From Sphingobacteriales bacterium (GTDB lineage: Bacteria; Bacteroidota; Bacteroidia; Chitinophagales; Chitinophagaceae), in assembly GCA_012270485.1 (NCBI GenBank), contig JAAXIF010000098.1, positions 78,809-142,808 of the forward strand: a stretch of DNA of 64,000 nt, given 5' to 3'. The number at the start of each line of letters is the position of its first letter. Position 1 is the stretch's first letter. The translations under genes were made by a program, and so were the position numbers. The notes beneath the pieces are model-generated. The model searched no databases, was not told where the DNA came from, and saw only the letters and a program-made list of their open reading frames with translations. This document shows, piece after piece, positions 44,335 through 54,179 of the stretch.

Positions 44335-47300
44335 TTAAAACTTAACATCAACACCTACTGTGATAGTTCTTGTGTTAGGATAAGCATACAGTGAAAGCAC
44401 CCCTGGTTGAACCGGTGTACCAGATTCTCTGTTAGCAAGACCCACTTCAGGAATACCACGGAACTTAGTACCAATGAAAAGGTTTGTTCCTTGTACATAG
44501 AATCTCAAACCTGCAAGTTTCAATGATCTAGCCAAATCTGAAGGCAGTGTATATCCAATCATCAAATCTCTCAGCGAAATGTAATCACCTTTTTCAAGGA
44601 ATCTGTCAGTAGTCAGATTTTGCTTCTGACCAGCTTCAGTGATATTAGGTAATGATGCGTTATCACCTGGTCTTCTCCAATATTTACCAGCATCTGTATA
44701 TTGAGGGCGGAAACCAACTGAAGCATTACCACCATCAGCCAGATTATTCTGGTACATAGCATTGTAAATGTAGTTACCTCCTGAATAGTAGAACTGAAGA
44801 GAAAAATCAAAGTTCTTATAGGTTAAGTTAGAATTGATATTTCCAAAATATTTAGCCAATGGAGATTTATCTCTTAACAACACAGCATTGTTCAGAGAGT
44901 ATGTTTCAGTAACTGAACCATCAACTGCGAAGTACTGGTTTCTTCCGTTTGCAGGATTCACACCAGCCCATCTCACCATGTAGTAAGTATTCAATGGTTG
45001 ACCAATTACTAGACGAGTATTGTTTGAAGATGGAACATTATCTGAAATCAGACTATTTACATTGTTCTTATTATTGCTGTATGCTACCGTTACACTCCAT
45101 TTCAAATCTTTCTTACGAATAATCTCGCCGGTAAGAGAAACCTCAATACCCTTGTTAGTCAAACTACCGATATTACTTAAAATAGAAGAGAAACCAGTTG
45201 CCTGACTCACAGGTTGAGGATAAAGAAGGTCGTTGGTTTTTCTATTGTAGTAATCTAAAGTACCGGTAATTCTGTTTTCAAATAAACCGAAGTCAATTCC
45301 GATATCCCAGTTGGTATTTTTTTCCCAGGTTAAATCAGGGTTTGCAATCTGAGTAGGTACTGCAGCAGGTAAGTTGTTGTACGCTACGTTAAGCGCATAA
45401 GTTCCAAGAGAACCATAAAACTGGTTAGGAACGTTACCCGCAGTACCATAAGATGCTCGAACTTTTAAGTCTGACAGGAAGTTGACATTATCCATGAACT
45501 TTTCGTTCTTGGCATTCCACCAAGCACTGGCAGCCCAAAAGTTAGCAAAACGATTGTTAGCACCAAAACGAGAAGATCCATCTCTTCTTACACTCAACTT
45601 AACTCCATATTTTTTATCAAAGTCATACCCAACTGATGAAAAATAAGAAATGATTGACCACTGGCTTCTGCTGGTAGTAGCTGTTTGAGCAGTAGCAGCA
45701 TTATCCAATGTGTTCACAGAAGCTGTAGGAAAACCTCTTGCCGCTAATGTATAAGAATAGAAATTTCTCTTGGTGAATTCTTGCCCCAAAAGCACATTCA
45801 CATTATGCTTTGAACCGAATGACTGAATCCAATTGGCAGTATTGGTAATTACATATTGAAAATCATTATTACCACCATCACTTTTTTGGTTAAAGCCCAA
45901 AATTGCTGCTAAGTTAGAACCTGGCTGTAAATAGCTTTCAGAAATATTAGTATTGTAGTTAAGAGCAGCTACTGATTTAAGCGTAATATTCTTATTCACT
46001 TTTCCTTCAAGAAATCCTGTAGCAAAAGTAGAAAGGTTATTGTTGAAGAAAGTATTCCTATCCTGTCCTTCTAATGCAGAGAAACCTTGCATAGTAAGAT
46101 TATAAGATCCATTTGGTAAAAATACCGGCTCATATGGATTGGTTAAGAAGTACGCTGTCCATGGAGCTTGAGAGTTAAATAATTCACGTGTTTGGTATTC
46201 TTTTGCATAGGCAGTAGACACATTAATACCCGTAGTTAACCAGCTTGTCGCTTTGTACTCTGCGTTTAAACGGGCACCGATTCTGTTTCGAAAGCTTTTG
46301 TAAACAATACCATCTTCATCAAAAGTATTCACTGAAAAATAGTATTTCATTTTTTCAGTTGCACCGCTGATAGATACTTCATGAGAACTTGTTTTACCTG
46401 GCTGTAAATAATAATCAAGCCAGTTAGAAGGAGCCCTGCTGACCATCAAATCCCAAAGACCTTGACGTTGAGCGTCTGTGATATTAGCAAGTGTAGCATT
46501 CGTCGGAAAAGCGCTACCTCTTCTATTAACAATCATTGAATCAATGATTGGGTTTGTAAGACCTACTTCATACTCCCATTTCAGTTTTTCAGCGGCAGAC
46601 ATGAAGCTTACATTTTTCAACTCTTGCAGAGAAACAAAACCTCTTTGATAAGAATATCTTACTTGAGGTGCACCAGGCTTACCATTTTTGGTAGTAACTA
46701 CGATTACACCATTAGAAGCTCTTGAACCGTAAATAGCGGCCGAAGACGCATCTTTCAAAACAGAGATGGTTTCAATATCATTAGGGTTCAATAATGAAAA
46801 AGCTGTACTAGTTACAGCGATTCCATCAATCATAATCAAGGGTTCATTAGACGCATTGATAGAACCTGTACCTCTGATACGCAGGAAACCTGCAGCACCA
46901 GGCTGACCACTTGCACCTACTACTTGTAACCCAGGAGCTTTACCTTGTAAAATTTGAGTAAAGTTCTGCATTGGTCTTTGAGCAATTTCTTTAGCACTAA
47001 TTACAGATGTTGCACCATTCAGGTCTTTACGCTTAATTGCTTGATAACCTACAACTACTACTTCATCCAAACTTTTATCAGCCGGAGCCATACGAATACT
47101 ATATTCATTTTGGCTACTAATTCTCAATTCTTGAGTGAGCTGACCTACAGAAGAGATGACTAAAACTTTAACGTCAGCACCAACGCTAAATCTAAAATTA
47201 CCAGATTCATCCGTCAATGAACCGGTCTTTGTTCCACGAGCAGTGATAGATGCTCCCGGAATTGGCTTCCCATCGGCGTCAACTACTTTACCAGTAATCG

Positions 47301-47370
47301 TCCGATTTTGTGCGTCCGCTTGCGTATAGGCAAACGTTAGCACAAGAAAAAACATGGCTAATTTTCTCAT
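44335..47370 (-). CDS. SusC/RagA-family TonB-dependent outer-membrane transporter (pair 1)
   Basis: 1,011 residues. Signal peptide (MRKLAMFFLVLTFAYTQADAQ), carboxypeptidase-regulatory-like domain (ITGKVVDADGKPIPGASITA, about 23-100), TonB-box-like DEVVVVGYQ near 102, plug with LMIDGIAV and ISVLKDASSAAIYGSRASNG, then a 22-strand barrel ending ITVGVDVKF. It imports a substrate across the outer membrane using TonB energy, with susD1 as partner. Its leader resembles that of susC2 immediately before the ATG. Confidence 0.94.
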   Translation of the reverse strand: MRKLAMFFLVLTFAYTQADAQNRTITGKVVDADGKPIPGASITARGTKTGSLTDESGNFRFSVGADVKVLVISSVGQLTQELRISSQNEYSIRMAPADKSLDEVVVVGYQAIKRKDLNGATSVISAKEIAQRPMQNFTQILQGKAPGLQVVGASGQPGAAGFLRIRGTGSINASNEPLIMIDGIAVTSTAFSLLNPNDIETISVLKDASSAAIYGSRASNGVIVVTTKNGKPGAPQVRYSYQRGFVSLQELKNVSFMSAAEKLKWEYEVGLTNPIIDSMIVNRRGSAFPTNATLANITDAQRQGLWDLMVSRAPSNWLDYYLQPGKTSSHEVSISGATEKMKYYFSVNTFDEDGIVYKSFRNRIGARLNAEYKATSWLTTGINVSTAYAKEYQTRELFNSQAPWTAYFLTNPYEPVFLPNGSYNLTMQGFSALEGQDRNTFFNNNLSTFATGFLEGKVNKNITLKSVAALNYNTNISESYLQPGSNLAAILGFNQKSDGGNNDFQYVITNTANWIQSFGSKHNVNVLLGQEFTKRNFYSYTLAARGFPTASVNTLDNAATAQTATTSRSQWSIISYFSSVGYDFDKKYGVKLSVRRDGSSRFGANNRFANFWAASAWWNAKNEKFMDNVNFLSDLKVRASYGTAGNVPNQFYGSLGTYALNVAYNNLPAAVPTQIANPDLTWEKNTNWDIGIDFGLFENRITGTLDYYNRKTNDLLYPQPVSQATGFSSILSNIGSLTNKGIEVSLTGEIIRKKDLKWSVTVAYSNNKNNVNSLISDNVPSSNNTRLVIGQPLNTYYMVRWAGVNPANGRNQYFAVDGSVTETYSLNNAVLLRDKSPLAKYFGNINSNLTYKNFDFSLQFYYSGGNYIYNAMYQNNLADGGNASVGFRPQYTDAGKYWRRPGDNASLPNITEAGQKQNLTTDRFLEKGDYISLRDLMIGYTLPSDLARSLKLAGLRFYVQGTNLFIGTKFRGIPEVGLANRESGTPVQPGVLSLYAYPNTRTITVGVDVKF

Positions 47371-47570
47371 ATTTCAGTTTTTAAAGTAAAAATGCGTGAC
47401 GCAATTTAAGTTAAAGAAAACATAAATGCGCATGAATAGACATATGATTATTTGAAAAAGCTGCTCATTTCACCGATTTAGTGATTTCGTTTTCAGGAAA
47501 TTAAAAATAAAACGTTGATTATCAATATGATAAAATTAGTTTTCTAATCTTACTTCAATCTTAAAAATAA

Positions 47571-47603
47571 AAATGGCCAGCATTTTTTTGCTGACCATTT
47601 TTT
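47571..47603 (-). terminator. terminator after susD2
   Basis: AAATGGCCAGCA / TGCTGACCATTT with one G-U pair, flanked by T runs on both strands. The susD2 stop is 26 bp away on the minus strand. Confidence 0.75.
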
Positions 47604-47628
47604 CACTGTTAAAGAAATTAGAACTTAT

Positions 47629-49107
47629 TTAGAGCGGATTTTGAACAATCGCTTTGTTGGCATTCATTTCATCTTGTGGGAACAAGAACTCCCATTGTAT
47701 ATCACCTGTAGGTATTGTTGTAACCTGCGTTAGAGCAACAAGGTGATTGGGTATTCCGGCGCGAGACATCGGCAGGTTTAAACGCTTTAGATCTGTAAAA
47801 CGGAAACCTTCACCCCACAATTCGATACGTCTGTTAAAAAGAATCTCATCAATTAAGGCCTGACCGGTAGCTGTTGATTGTGTATAAGAAGCATTTCTGT
47901 TACGTACCAGCGTGAATAATGCTGTTTGTGCGGCAAGATTTTGTCCTTGTCTGGCTCTTGCTTCTGCTTCTATCAGGTACATTTCAGCAGCACGCATGTA
48001 AGGTACATCTCCTACACTGAGTGAGCTGCTCTTAGCCAAGAATTTTTTATTCTGGTAAGGCACTCTTGCACCGCCCGGTGGTACAGGAACGGTAGCTCCT
48101 GTACGATCCCAGCACTGCTTACGGATATCTGTTGCAGGTATTGCATCCCATAGATTAGCATTGATCGCTCTGGGCTGGGTACGCAAAACAGTCGAGTTAA
48201 AATTCGCAGAGATATACGCAAAATAGGAAAAGAAGAATGTGTTGTGGTCATCAATTTGACGACTACCCCATATCCATTCCGGATTGGAAATATCATTGAA
48301 ACCGCTCAAATACTGTGCATTACTCATCAGCGTAAATCCATTTCTGGCAGCAATAGCACTGGTAGCAGCCAATTCCCAATTTTGCTGTGTTAACGCCACG
48401 CGTGCTTTGATACCATGCACCACATTCACATTGAAATTTGACTTAGCAGCCGTACCTGCACGTGTATAACCGGTCAGTAGGGTCAAGGCTTCATCAAGGT
48501 CTTTATTGATTTGTGTATATACTTCTTCTACAGTAGCACGGGGTTGTCCTTCCAGTGTATTTGTTAATAGCAAGGGAACACCCGGCTGCGTATTTGGCGC
48601 ACCAGCCACATATCTTTTACCCCACAATTGTACCAACTGAAAATGAGCCCAACCTCGATACGCCAGTGCTTGTCCTTTTACTATTTTTTTATCGGCATCA
48701 GGTCCGGGTACACCATCAATATTATTGATCAGTACATTGGCATTTGAAATGAGTCTGTAATAGAAACGATATAAATAACGCAAGTCACCTGCATTGACAT
48801 TTCTATGTGTTTGCCAGCGCATCCAGCCAATTAAACCTGTACTTCCATTGGCAAGTGGATACACAATATCCTCTCCCATTAAATCTCTGAAAATATTATT
48901 GGACCCTTCACCGGCTTGTCCTTGTGCATCATATTGCACATACATGATTCGGTGAATTCCATTGAGGGCAGCAATAGCATTACTGGTACTGGCTAATGCA
49001 TCAGCAGCTGCTACTGATGTAGTGGGATACGTATCTAAAAATTCTTTTTTACAAGAACTGAAAGCAAGTGTTACCAGTGCCAGAGATGATAAGATATATT
49101 TTTTCAT
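47629..49107 (-). CDS. SusD/RagB-family lipoprotein (pair 2)
   Basis: 492 residues with a lipoprotein signal (MKKYILSSLALVTLAFSSC, Cys19). N-terminal KKEFLDTYPTTSV is typical of SusD, as is the C-terminal NRRIELWGEGFRFTDLKRLN. Starts 10 bp after susC2. It differs strongly from susD1 and susD3, so it probably binds a different ligand. Confidence 0.92.
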   Translation of the reverse strand: MKKYILSSLALVTLAFSSCKKEFLDTYPTTSVAAADALASTSNAIAALNGIHRIMYVQYDAQGQAGEGSNNIFRDLMGEDIVYPLANGSTGLIGWMRWQTHRNVNAGDLRYLYRFYYRLISNANVLINNIDGVPGPDADKKIVKGQALAYRGWAHFQLVQLWGKRYVAGAPNTQPGVPLLLTNTLEGQPRATVEEVYTQINKDLDEALTLLTGYTRAGTAAKSNFNVNVVHGIKARVALTQQNWELAATSAIAARNGFTLMSNAQYLSGFNDISNPEWIWGSRQIDDHNTFFFSYFAYISANFNSTVLRTQPRAINANLWDAIPATDIRKQCWDRTGATVPVPPGGARVPYQNKKFLAKSSSLSVGDVPYMRAAEMYLIEAEARARQGQNLAAQTALFTLVRNRNASYTQSTATGQALIDEILFNRRIELWGEGFRFTDLKRLNLPMSRAGIPNHLVALTQVTTIPTGDIQWEFLFPQDEMNANKAIVQNPL

Positions 49108-49117
49108 AACTGTCTGT

Positions 49118-52100
49118 TTATAGGTTTAAGGTAAATCCAAGTGTGAATACTCTTGATGGCGGATAAGCATTAGATGTAACACCACTGAATGCCTGCTGAT
49201 TATTCATACCCTTTCTCTTTGAGAAAAATGCAACGTTCTCTACTGTTGCAAAAACCTGAGCATTGTTTGCTTTGATTTTTGAGATGAGTGACTTAGGCAA
49301 TGTATAAGTCAAATTGATGTTTCTGATATTCAAATAAGAGGCATCAATTAACCATCTTGAAGAAGCAGCGTTGAAATCAGCTGTTCTGCCCGCATCTAAA
49401 CGCGGAACATCCGTAATATCGCCAGGCTTTTGCCATCTTTTCAGAATATCAGTATGCACTGCTGCGCCATAAGTTCCTGATGACATCAGACCTGCATATA
49501 AACCATCATAGGTTTTACCGCCAATCTGGAAAGTAAATAATGCACTCAGCGTAAAGTTCTTATAGGTAATTGATTGCGTGAAACTACCGTAGAGATCCGG
49601 AATGGTAGTTCCCAAATTGGCAAACTTACCGTTCGCAATAGCAGTGGTTACTGTATCAACACCACCTGATTTGTTATTGATAAGCCTCACTGTTGGTCCA
49701 GGTGCAGTATTCTCAGCAACATACAATGCAGCGCCATCAGTTGGGTCTACTCCATAATAACTACGTAACCAATAGTCAAAAATAGAATTACCTACTGCAT
49801 ATTTTTTGGTTCCGGTAATAAACTCAGGAACACTCTCTGGCATCTTGGTAATTTTATTGGTAACGGTAGACAGGTTTACCCCCATATTCCAGATCAGGTT
49901 TTTATTCTTGATGATATCTCCAGTTAATTGCAATTCCAATCCACGATTATACATGGTAGCGGTATTTTGATTCACTGTTAGAGCGCCACTTGATAGTGGT
50001 TGCGGTACTGCAAACAACAGGTCAGTAGAATTTCTGTTATAGTACTCAAATGAACCGTTGATACGACCTTTGAATAATGAAAAGTCTACTCCTATATCAA
50101 GCTGCTTATTGGTTTCCCAAGTCAACTCTCGGTTCAGGAATGCAGTCTGACTTTGCACAATACCCGGCTCATTAGCATTGTTGGCAAATGCATATAAACC
50201 TTGGTAAGCATAAAAACCAATACCATCAGCAACACCTACTACACCGTAAGAACCTCTTAATTTCAAGAGATTGACCCATGAAACATTTTTCATGAAATCT
50301 TCTTTATCCAAATTCCATCCACCACCAATAGACCAGAAAGTACCCCATCTGGAATCGCGTGCGAAACGGGAGTTACCATCTCTACGAATACTTCCGGAAG
50401 CAAAATATTTTCCTTTGTAATCGTAGTTAACTTTAGAGAAAAAGCTTTCAATACGATAGCGATCTAATGAAGAAGTAGCAGAGTTAATGGTGGTGAAATT
50501 ATTCAACTCAGTATTTCCAGACAAAGACTGTCCTTGCTTAAATCCACGTAAACCCAAGTCAAGTTGATTATAACTTTCATGACCTACCAAGGCATCTAAT
50601 CTGTGGCTGCTGCCAAATCTTCTGCCATAATTTAAAATTTGACTTAATACCAATCCGGTTGATGAACCAAATTCACGATCAGCACGACCGGCAGGAGCTC
50701 CATCACCTACGAGCGTATTCTGGAAAGAACCATTGTATTGGTTTTCAAAATCCACGGAAACATTATTGGTGAATTTAAAATCACGCAAGAAAGTGATATC
50801 AGTATATTGTCTGGCACTCACTACTGTTCTTCTGAAATACTGCTCATTGAGCGTTGTTTCAGCCAGCGCATGTCGACCGGCAAATGCACCGCTGGGTCTG
50901 TTGGGAACGCCCATGGCTCCACCCATATTCCCCAGATCCCAGAAACGCATACCGGTTGTAGGATCTATCAAATAAGCACCAGTAGTCATATCATGTGCAT
51001 ATACAGGATAGATAGGTCCTATATTTCTGGAATAAAAGAATGGATTTACAAAGTTTGTACTTCCTCCATCACTGGCGGTATTAGAGCTGGAATAATTACC
51101 GGAAATATTCAACCCTGTTTTAAGCCAAGGTAATGGCTGCACGTTCATATTCAGTCTGGCTGTAAATCTTTCAAAGTCTGAACGTATCGTATACCCAGTT
51201 TCTTTTAGATAACCCATTGAGAAAAAGTAATCTGATTTATCGGCTCCGCCGCTGAAGTTTACGGAATAGTCTTTTCTAACCCCGTCACGCATGAGGTCTC
51301 TGGTCCAATCCAAATCATCTCCATAAATCAAACTTGCACTTGGATTCAGTTGTCCATTGACATCCACAATTGCATTATTGGGCACGTTAAAAGGATTATA
51401 GGACAATAAACCCTGAATACCGGTACGGGTAGTTAATCCAGATGCTACTCTGCTTGCAGAGTCCATTGAGATAGCTGCACCCGATGCAGGATATACCAAT
51501 GAGTTACGGTAAGACTCCCACATCAATGGGTAATATTGAAATGCATCTACTCTTTCATATTCGGGTAAGCCTCTTGTTACTACACCCTGTAATCCTCTAA
51601 CAGAAATATTGTTTCTGCCTTTGCGACCTTTTTTAGTGGTAATCATTACTACCCCATTCGCAGCTCTTGAACCATATAAAGCAGTAGCCGCCGCATCTTT
51701 TAAAATGGTAGTACTTTCTACATCATCCGGATTAATATTGGATGTTCCACCTACATAAGGCACACCGTCTACCACAAATAAAGGTTCTGAAGTAGCATTG
51801 ATAGAACCGAATCCACGAACACGGATACTGATACCTGATCCGGGCTGACCATTCGCTGTAGAAGTAACTACGCCCGGAATAGCACCTTCAATGGCTGCAG
51901 TTACATTCGAAATAGGACGTTTAGCATAATCGGCTGATTTGATTTGTCCTACAGAACCGGTTAATGTTTCTTTTTTAGCAGTACCATAAGCTACTACTAC
52001 TACTTCATCCAAATTAGCATCTTCTCTTTTCAATGCTACAGTCATGGTTGGAGCAATGTTTAATCGCTGTGTGGCAAATCCTACATAACTAAATTCCATG

Positions 52101-52306
52101 GTTTTAGCCGAGGTGGGAACCACTATTCTAAAGGTTCCATCAGCAGTTGTTACTGTACCCGTAGCACCGGTTACCGTAACTGATACACCCGCAATAGGTG
52201 TTCCGTCTTTTTCATCCGTTACCTTACCGGTAATGGTTTTGTTCTGTGCCATTAACTGGGTAGCAGCCAGTAAAAAGCACAGTAAGACTGTGACAAGTTT
52301 TCTCAT
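49118..52306 (-). CDS. SusC/RagA-family TonB-dependent transporter (pair 2)
   Basis: 1,062 residues. Signal peptide (MRKLVTVLLCFLLAATQLMAQ), carboxypeptidase-like domain (ITGKVTDEKDGTPIAGVSVT), TonB-box-like DEVVVVAYGTAKKETLTGSV, plug with VDGVPYV and TTILKDAAATALYGSRAANG, and a beta-barrel ending FTLGFTLNL. Partner of susD2. The block from 52307 to 52548 upstream is about 240 bp without a gene. Confidence 0.94.
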   Translation of the reverse strand: MRKLVTVLLCFLLAATQLMAQNKTITGKVTDEKDGTPIAGVSVTVTGATGTVTTADGTFRIVVPTSAKTMEFSYVGFATQRLNIAPTMTVALKREDANLDEVVVVAYGTAKKETLTGSVGQIKSADYAKRPISNVTAAIEGAIPGVVTSTANGQPGSGISIRVRGFGSINATSEPLFVVDGVPYVGGTSNINPDDVESTTILKDAAATALYGSRAANGVVMITTKKGRKGRNNISVRGLQGVVTRGLPEYERVDAFQYYPLMWESYRNSLVYPASGAAISMDSASRVASGLTTRTGIQGLLSYNPFNVPNNAIVDVNGQLNPSASLIYGDDLDWTRDLMRDGVRKDYSVNFSGGADKSDYFFSMGYLKETGYTIRSDFERFTARLNMNVQPLPWLKTGLNISGNYSSSNTASDGGSTNFVNPFFYSRNIGPIYPVYAHDMTTGAYLIDPTTGMRFWDLGNMGGAMGVPNRPSGAFAGRHALAETTLNEQYFRRTVVSARQYTDITFLRDFKFTNNVSVDFENQYNGSFQNTLVGDGAPAGRADREFGSSTGLVLSQILNYGRRFGSSHRLDALVGHESYNQLDLGLRGFKQGQSLSGNTELNNFTTINSATSSLDRYRIESFFSKVNYDYKGKYFASGSIRRDGNSRFARDSRWGTFWSIGGGWNLDKEDFMKNVSWVNLLKLRGSYGVVGVADGIGFYAYQGLYAFANNANEPGIVQSQTAFLNRELTWETNKQLDIGVDFSLFKGRINGSFEYYNRNSTDLLFAVPQPLSSGALTVNQNTATMYNRGLELQLTGDIIKNKNLIWNMGVNLSTVTNKITKMPESVPEFITGTKKYAVGNSIFDYWLRSYYGVDPTDGAALYVAENTAPGPTVRLINNKSGGVDTVTTAIANGKFANLGTTIPDLYGSFTQSITYKNFTLSALFTFQIGGKTYDGLYAGLMSSGTYGAAVHTDILKRWQKPGDITDVPRLDAGRTADFNAASSRWLIDASYLNIRNINLTYTLPKSLISKIKANNAQVFATVENVAFFSKRKGMNNQQAFSGVTSNAYPPSRVFTLGFTLNL

Positions 52307-52548
52307 AAATCAGTTTTTAAAAATTAACGAAATGGTAATGAATCATGCAGGAGTAAGACATAAATATATTAAACAATGCTGCAAAAAACCATTTTACCGA
52401 CTTTTTACCTTTTAACGGTTCTGATTACACCAAAGGTTATATGAAAAAATAGCTAATATAATAATGATAGTGATGAAGCCGATATGGCCTAAGGATTACA
52501 TGAAAGCTTTGACATCATTGACTAGGCCTACTGAAGCCCATCAAAAAA
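52307..52548. other. gap upstream of susC2
   Basis: The susC2 leader and presumed promoter lie here; on the minus strand a TATATTTA sequence is only a partial match to the -7 consensus, and no convincing -33 was found. No gene is visible. The 113-bp element begins at 52549. Confidence 0.4.
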
Positions 52549-52661
52549 GAGGAAGTCTCAAAAGTAAAAAGAAGGCTTTGAGAATCGCCTAAATGAAAAC
52601 TTTCTCCATCAGGTACCCGAATAAAAAGAGGCTGTATCGGACTTTTGATACAGCCTCTTTT
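52549..52661. repeat. 113-bp duplicated element, copy 2 (MITE-like)
   Basis: Same orientation as copy 1 and identical at 112 of 113 positions (difference at 52640). It lies 28 bp after the stop of susD3. Flanking sequence and the neighbouring susD coding ends are different from copy 1, so only the element itself is conserved. Confidence 0.8.
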
Positions 52662-52689
52662 ACAAGCACTTCGTTCAATGAAGTTGATA

Positions 52690-54153
52690 TTAGTTGTTAT
52701 CTACACACAATGGATTCAATAACAATTCAGTAGAAGAAATCGGCCAGATATATTGTTGAGCTGTTGGGGCAATTGCTCCCACACCTGGTTTAGCAGGTAA
52801 TGGTAGACCCAATCTGGTAAGATCGGTTCCTCTTAATCCTTCTCCGAGGAACTCAATACGTCTTTCATTCACAATCGCATTGGCTAATGCATCTGCATTC
52901 GCAAAATTGAGCGGAGTGAAAATAGTAGTGGCATCTGAACGACCGCGAACTGCATTCAGTAATGCTATGGCTTGTGCATCTACCGTATTGGTTGAACGAA
53001 CACGTGCTTCTGCTAAGTTTAATAATACTTCTGCATATCGGATTACTGGAGCCCAGTCTATGAAAGTAGAAGGTACACTATATTTGGTTAAATAGCTTTT
53101 TCCACTGAATACTTGTACGAAGCTTCTTCTTCTGTCAGTTGGTAACCATCCGGCATCTCCAATGATTCCTGTGGGCAATAAAGAGTATTCGCCATTACCA
53201 CCATTGAATGCAGATGGACCATAATAATAACCCAATTGATTTTGTCCACCAGGTTGTTCATTAGAAGCAAACGGCATGGACAAGATAGATTCTGTAGTAG
53301 TGTAGTTCGATGTGAACATGGTTCTGTAATCTGCTTGTAATGCATGAGGAACACCCGTTGAAGCTACAAATGGTGCGGTTGCACTTACAATTTTGTTGGC
53401 TTCTGTGATAACATCTGCATAACGACGCATGCTCAATAATACCCTTGTTTTTAAAGCAATAGCAGTATTTCTATGTGCACGGGTAGTATTCAATGTTGCA
53501 TTGGCTTGAGTCAATGGCAGATTCTGCTCAGCGAAATTAAGATCAGCTAATATCTGGTTATATACCTCAGCAACAGTAGCACGAGCCAATGCATAATCAC
53601 CGGAACCGGTATTACCCGTTAAACGCAAAGGAACACCGGGTTTACTTCCGTTACCATCCCAGAATGGACGAGCGTACAATTGAAGTAAAGAATAATAACT
53701 CATTGCTCGCAGTAAGCGAGCTTCTCCCAAATAATTATTGGAGAGTGCAGCACCTACAACGCTGGTTCCTTTAGCTGCCATACCATCAATGAATACGTTG
53801 GCAAGATTGATCACATAGTATGCTCTTGACCAATGATTCAGTACACTGTTGGTTGAACTGTTACTTGGCGTATAGTTCCATACATCGAAACCAGTTACAA
53901 CATTAGTACGTTCATTATTGAATTCTTCACCTCTAATATCGTTGAAGATCTGATAACGACCGCCATACATACCTGCATTTTTGATAGAGGCATAAATGGC
54001 ACGTACCTGACCCTCCACTCTATCTTTACTGTCAAAGGCAGTAAGATCAGAGATGGCGTTCGTTGGAACAGGGCTTATGAATTTATCCTTGGCGCAGGAG
54101 GTTAATTGTACCACTGCTGCAGCCATGATTACATATAATATTTTATTTTTCAT
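52690..54153 (-). CDS. SusD/RagB-family lipoprotein (pair 3)
   Basis: 487 residues with a lipoprotein signal (MKNKILYVIMAAAVVQLTSC, Cys20). C-terminal NERRIEFLGEGLRGTDLTR is the SusD signature. 26 bp after susC3. Its terminator is supplied by copy 2 of the 113-bp element. Confidence 0.92.
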   Translation of the reverse strand: MKNKILYVIMAAAVVQLTSCAKDKFISPVPTNAISDLTAFDSKDRVEGQVRAIYASIKNAGMYGGRYQIFNDIRGEEFNNERTNVVTGFDVWNYTPSNSSTNSVLNHWSRAYYVINLANVFIDGMAAKGTSVVGAALSNNYLGEARLLRAMSYYSLLQLYARPFWDGNGSKPGVPLRLTGNTGSGDYALARATVAEVYNQILADLNFAEQNLPLTQANATLNTTRAHRNTAIALKTRVLLSMRRYADVITEANKIVSATAPFVASTGVPHALQADYRTMFTSNYTTTESILSMPFASNEQPGGQNQLGYYYGPSAFNGGNGEYSLLPTGIIGDAGWLPTDRRRSFVQVFSGKSYLTKYSVPSTFIDWAPVIRYAEVLLNLAEARVRSTNTVDAQAIALLNAVRGRSDATTIFTPLNFANADALANAIVNERRIEFLGEGLRGTDLTRLGLPLPAKPGVGAIAPTAQQYIWPISSTELLLNPLCVDNN

Positions 54154-54179
54154 TTTCTGCTACATTAATAGTTTAACAA

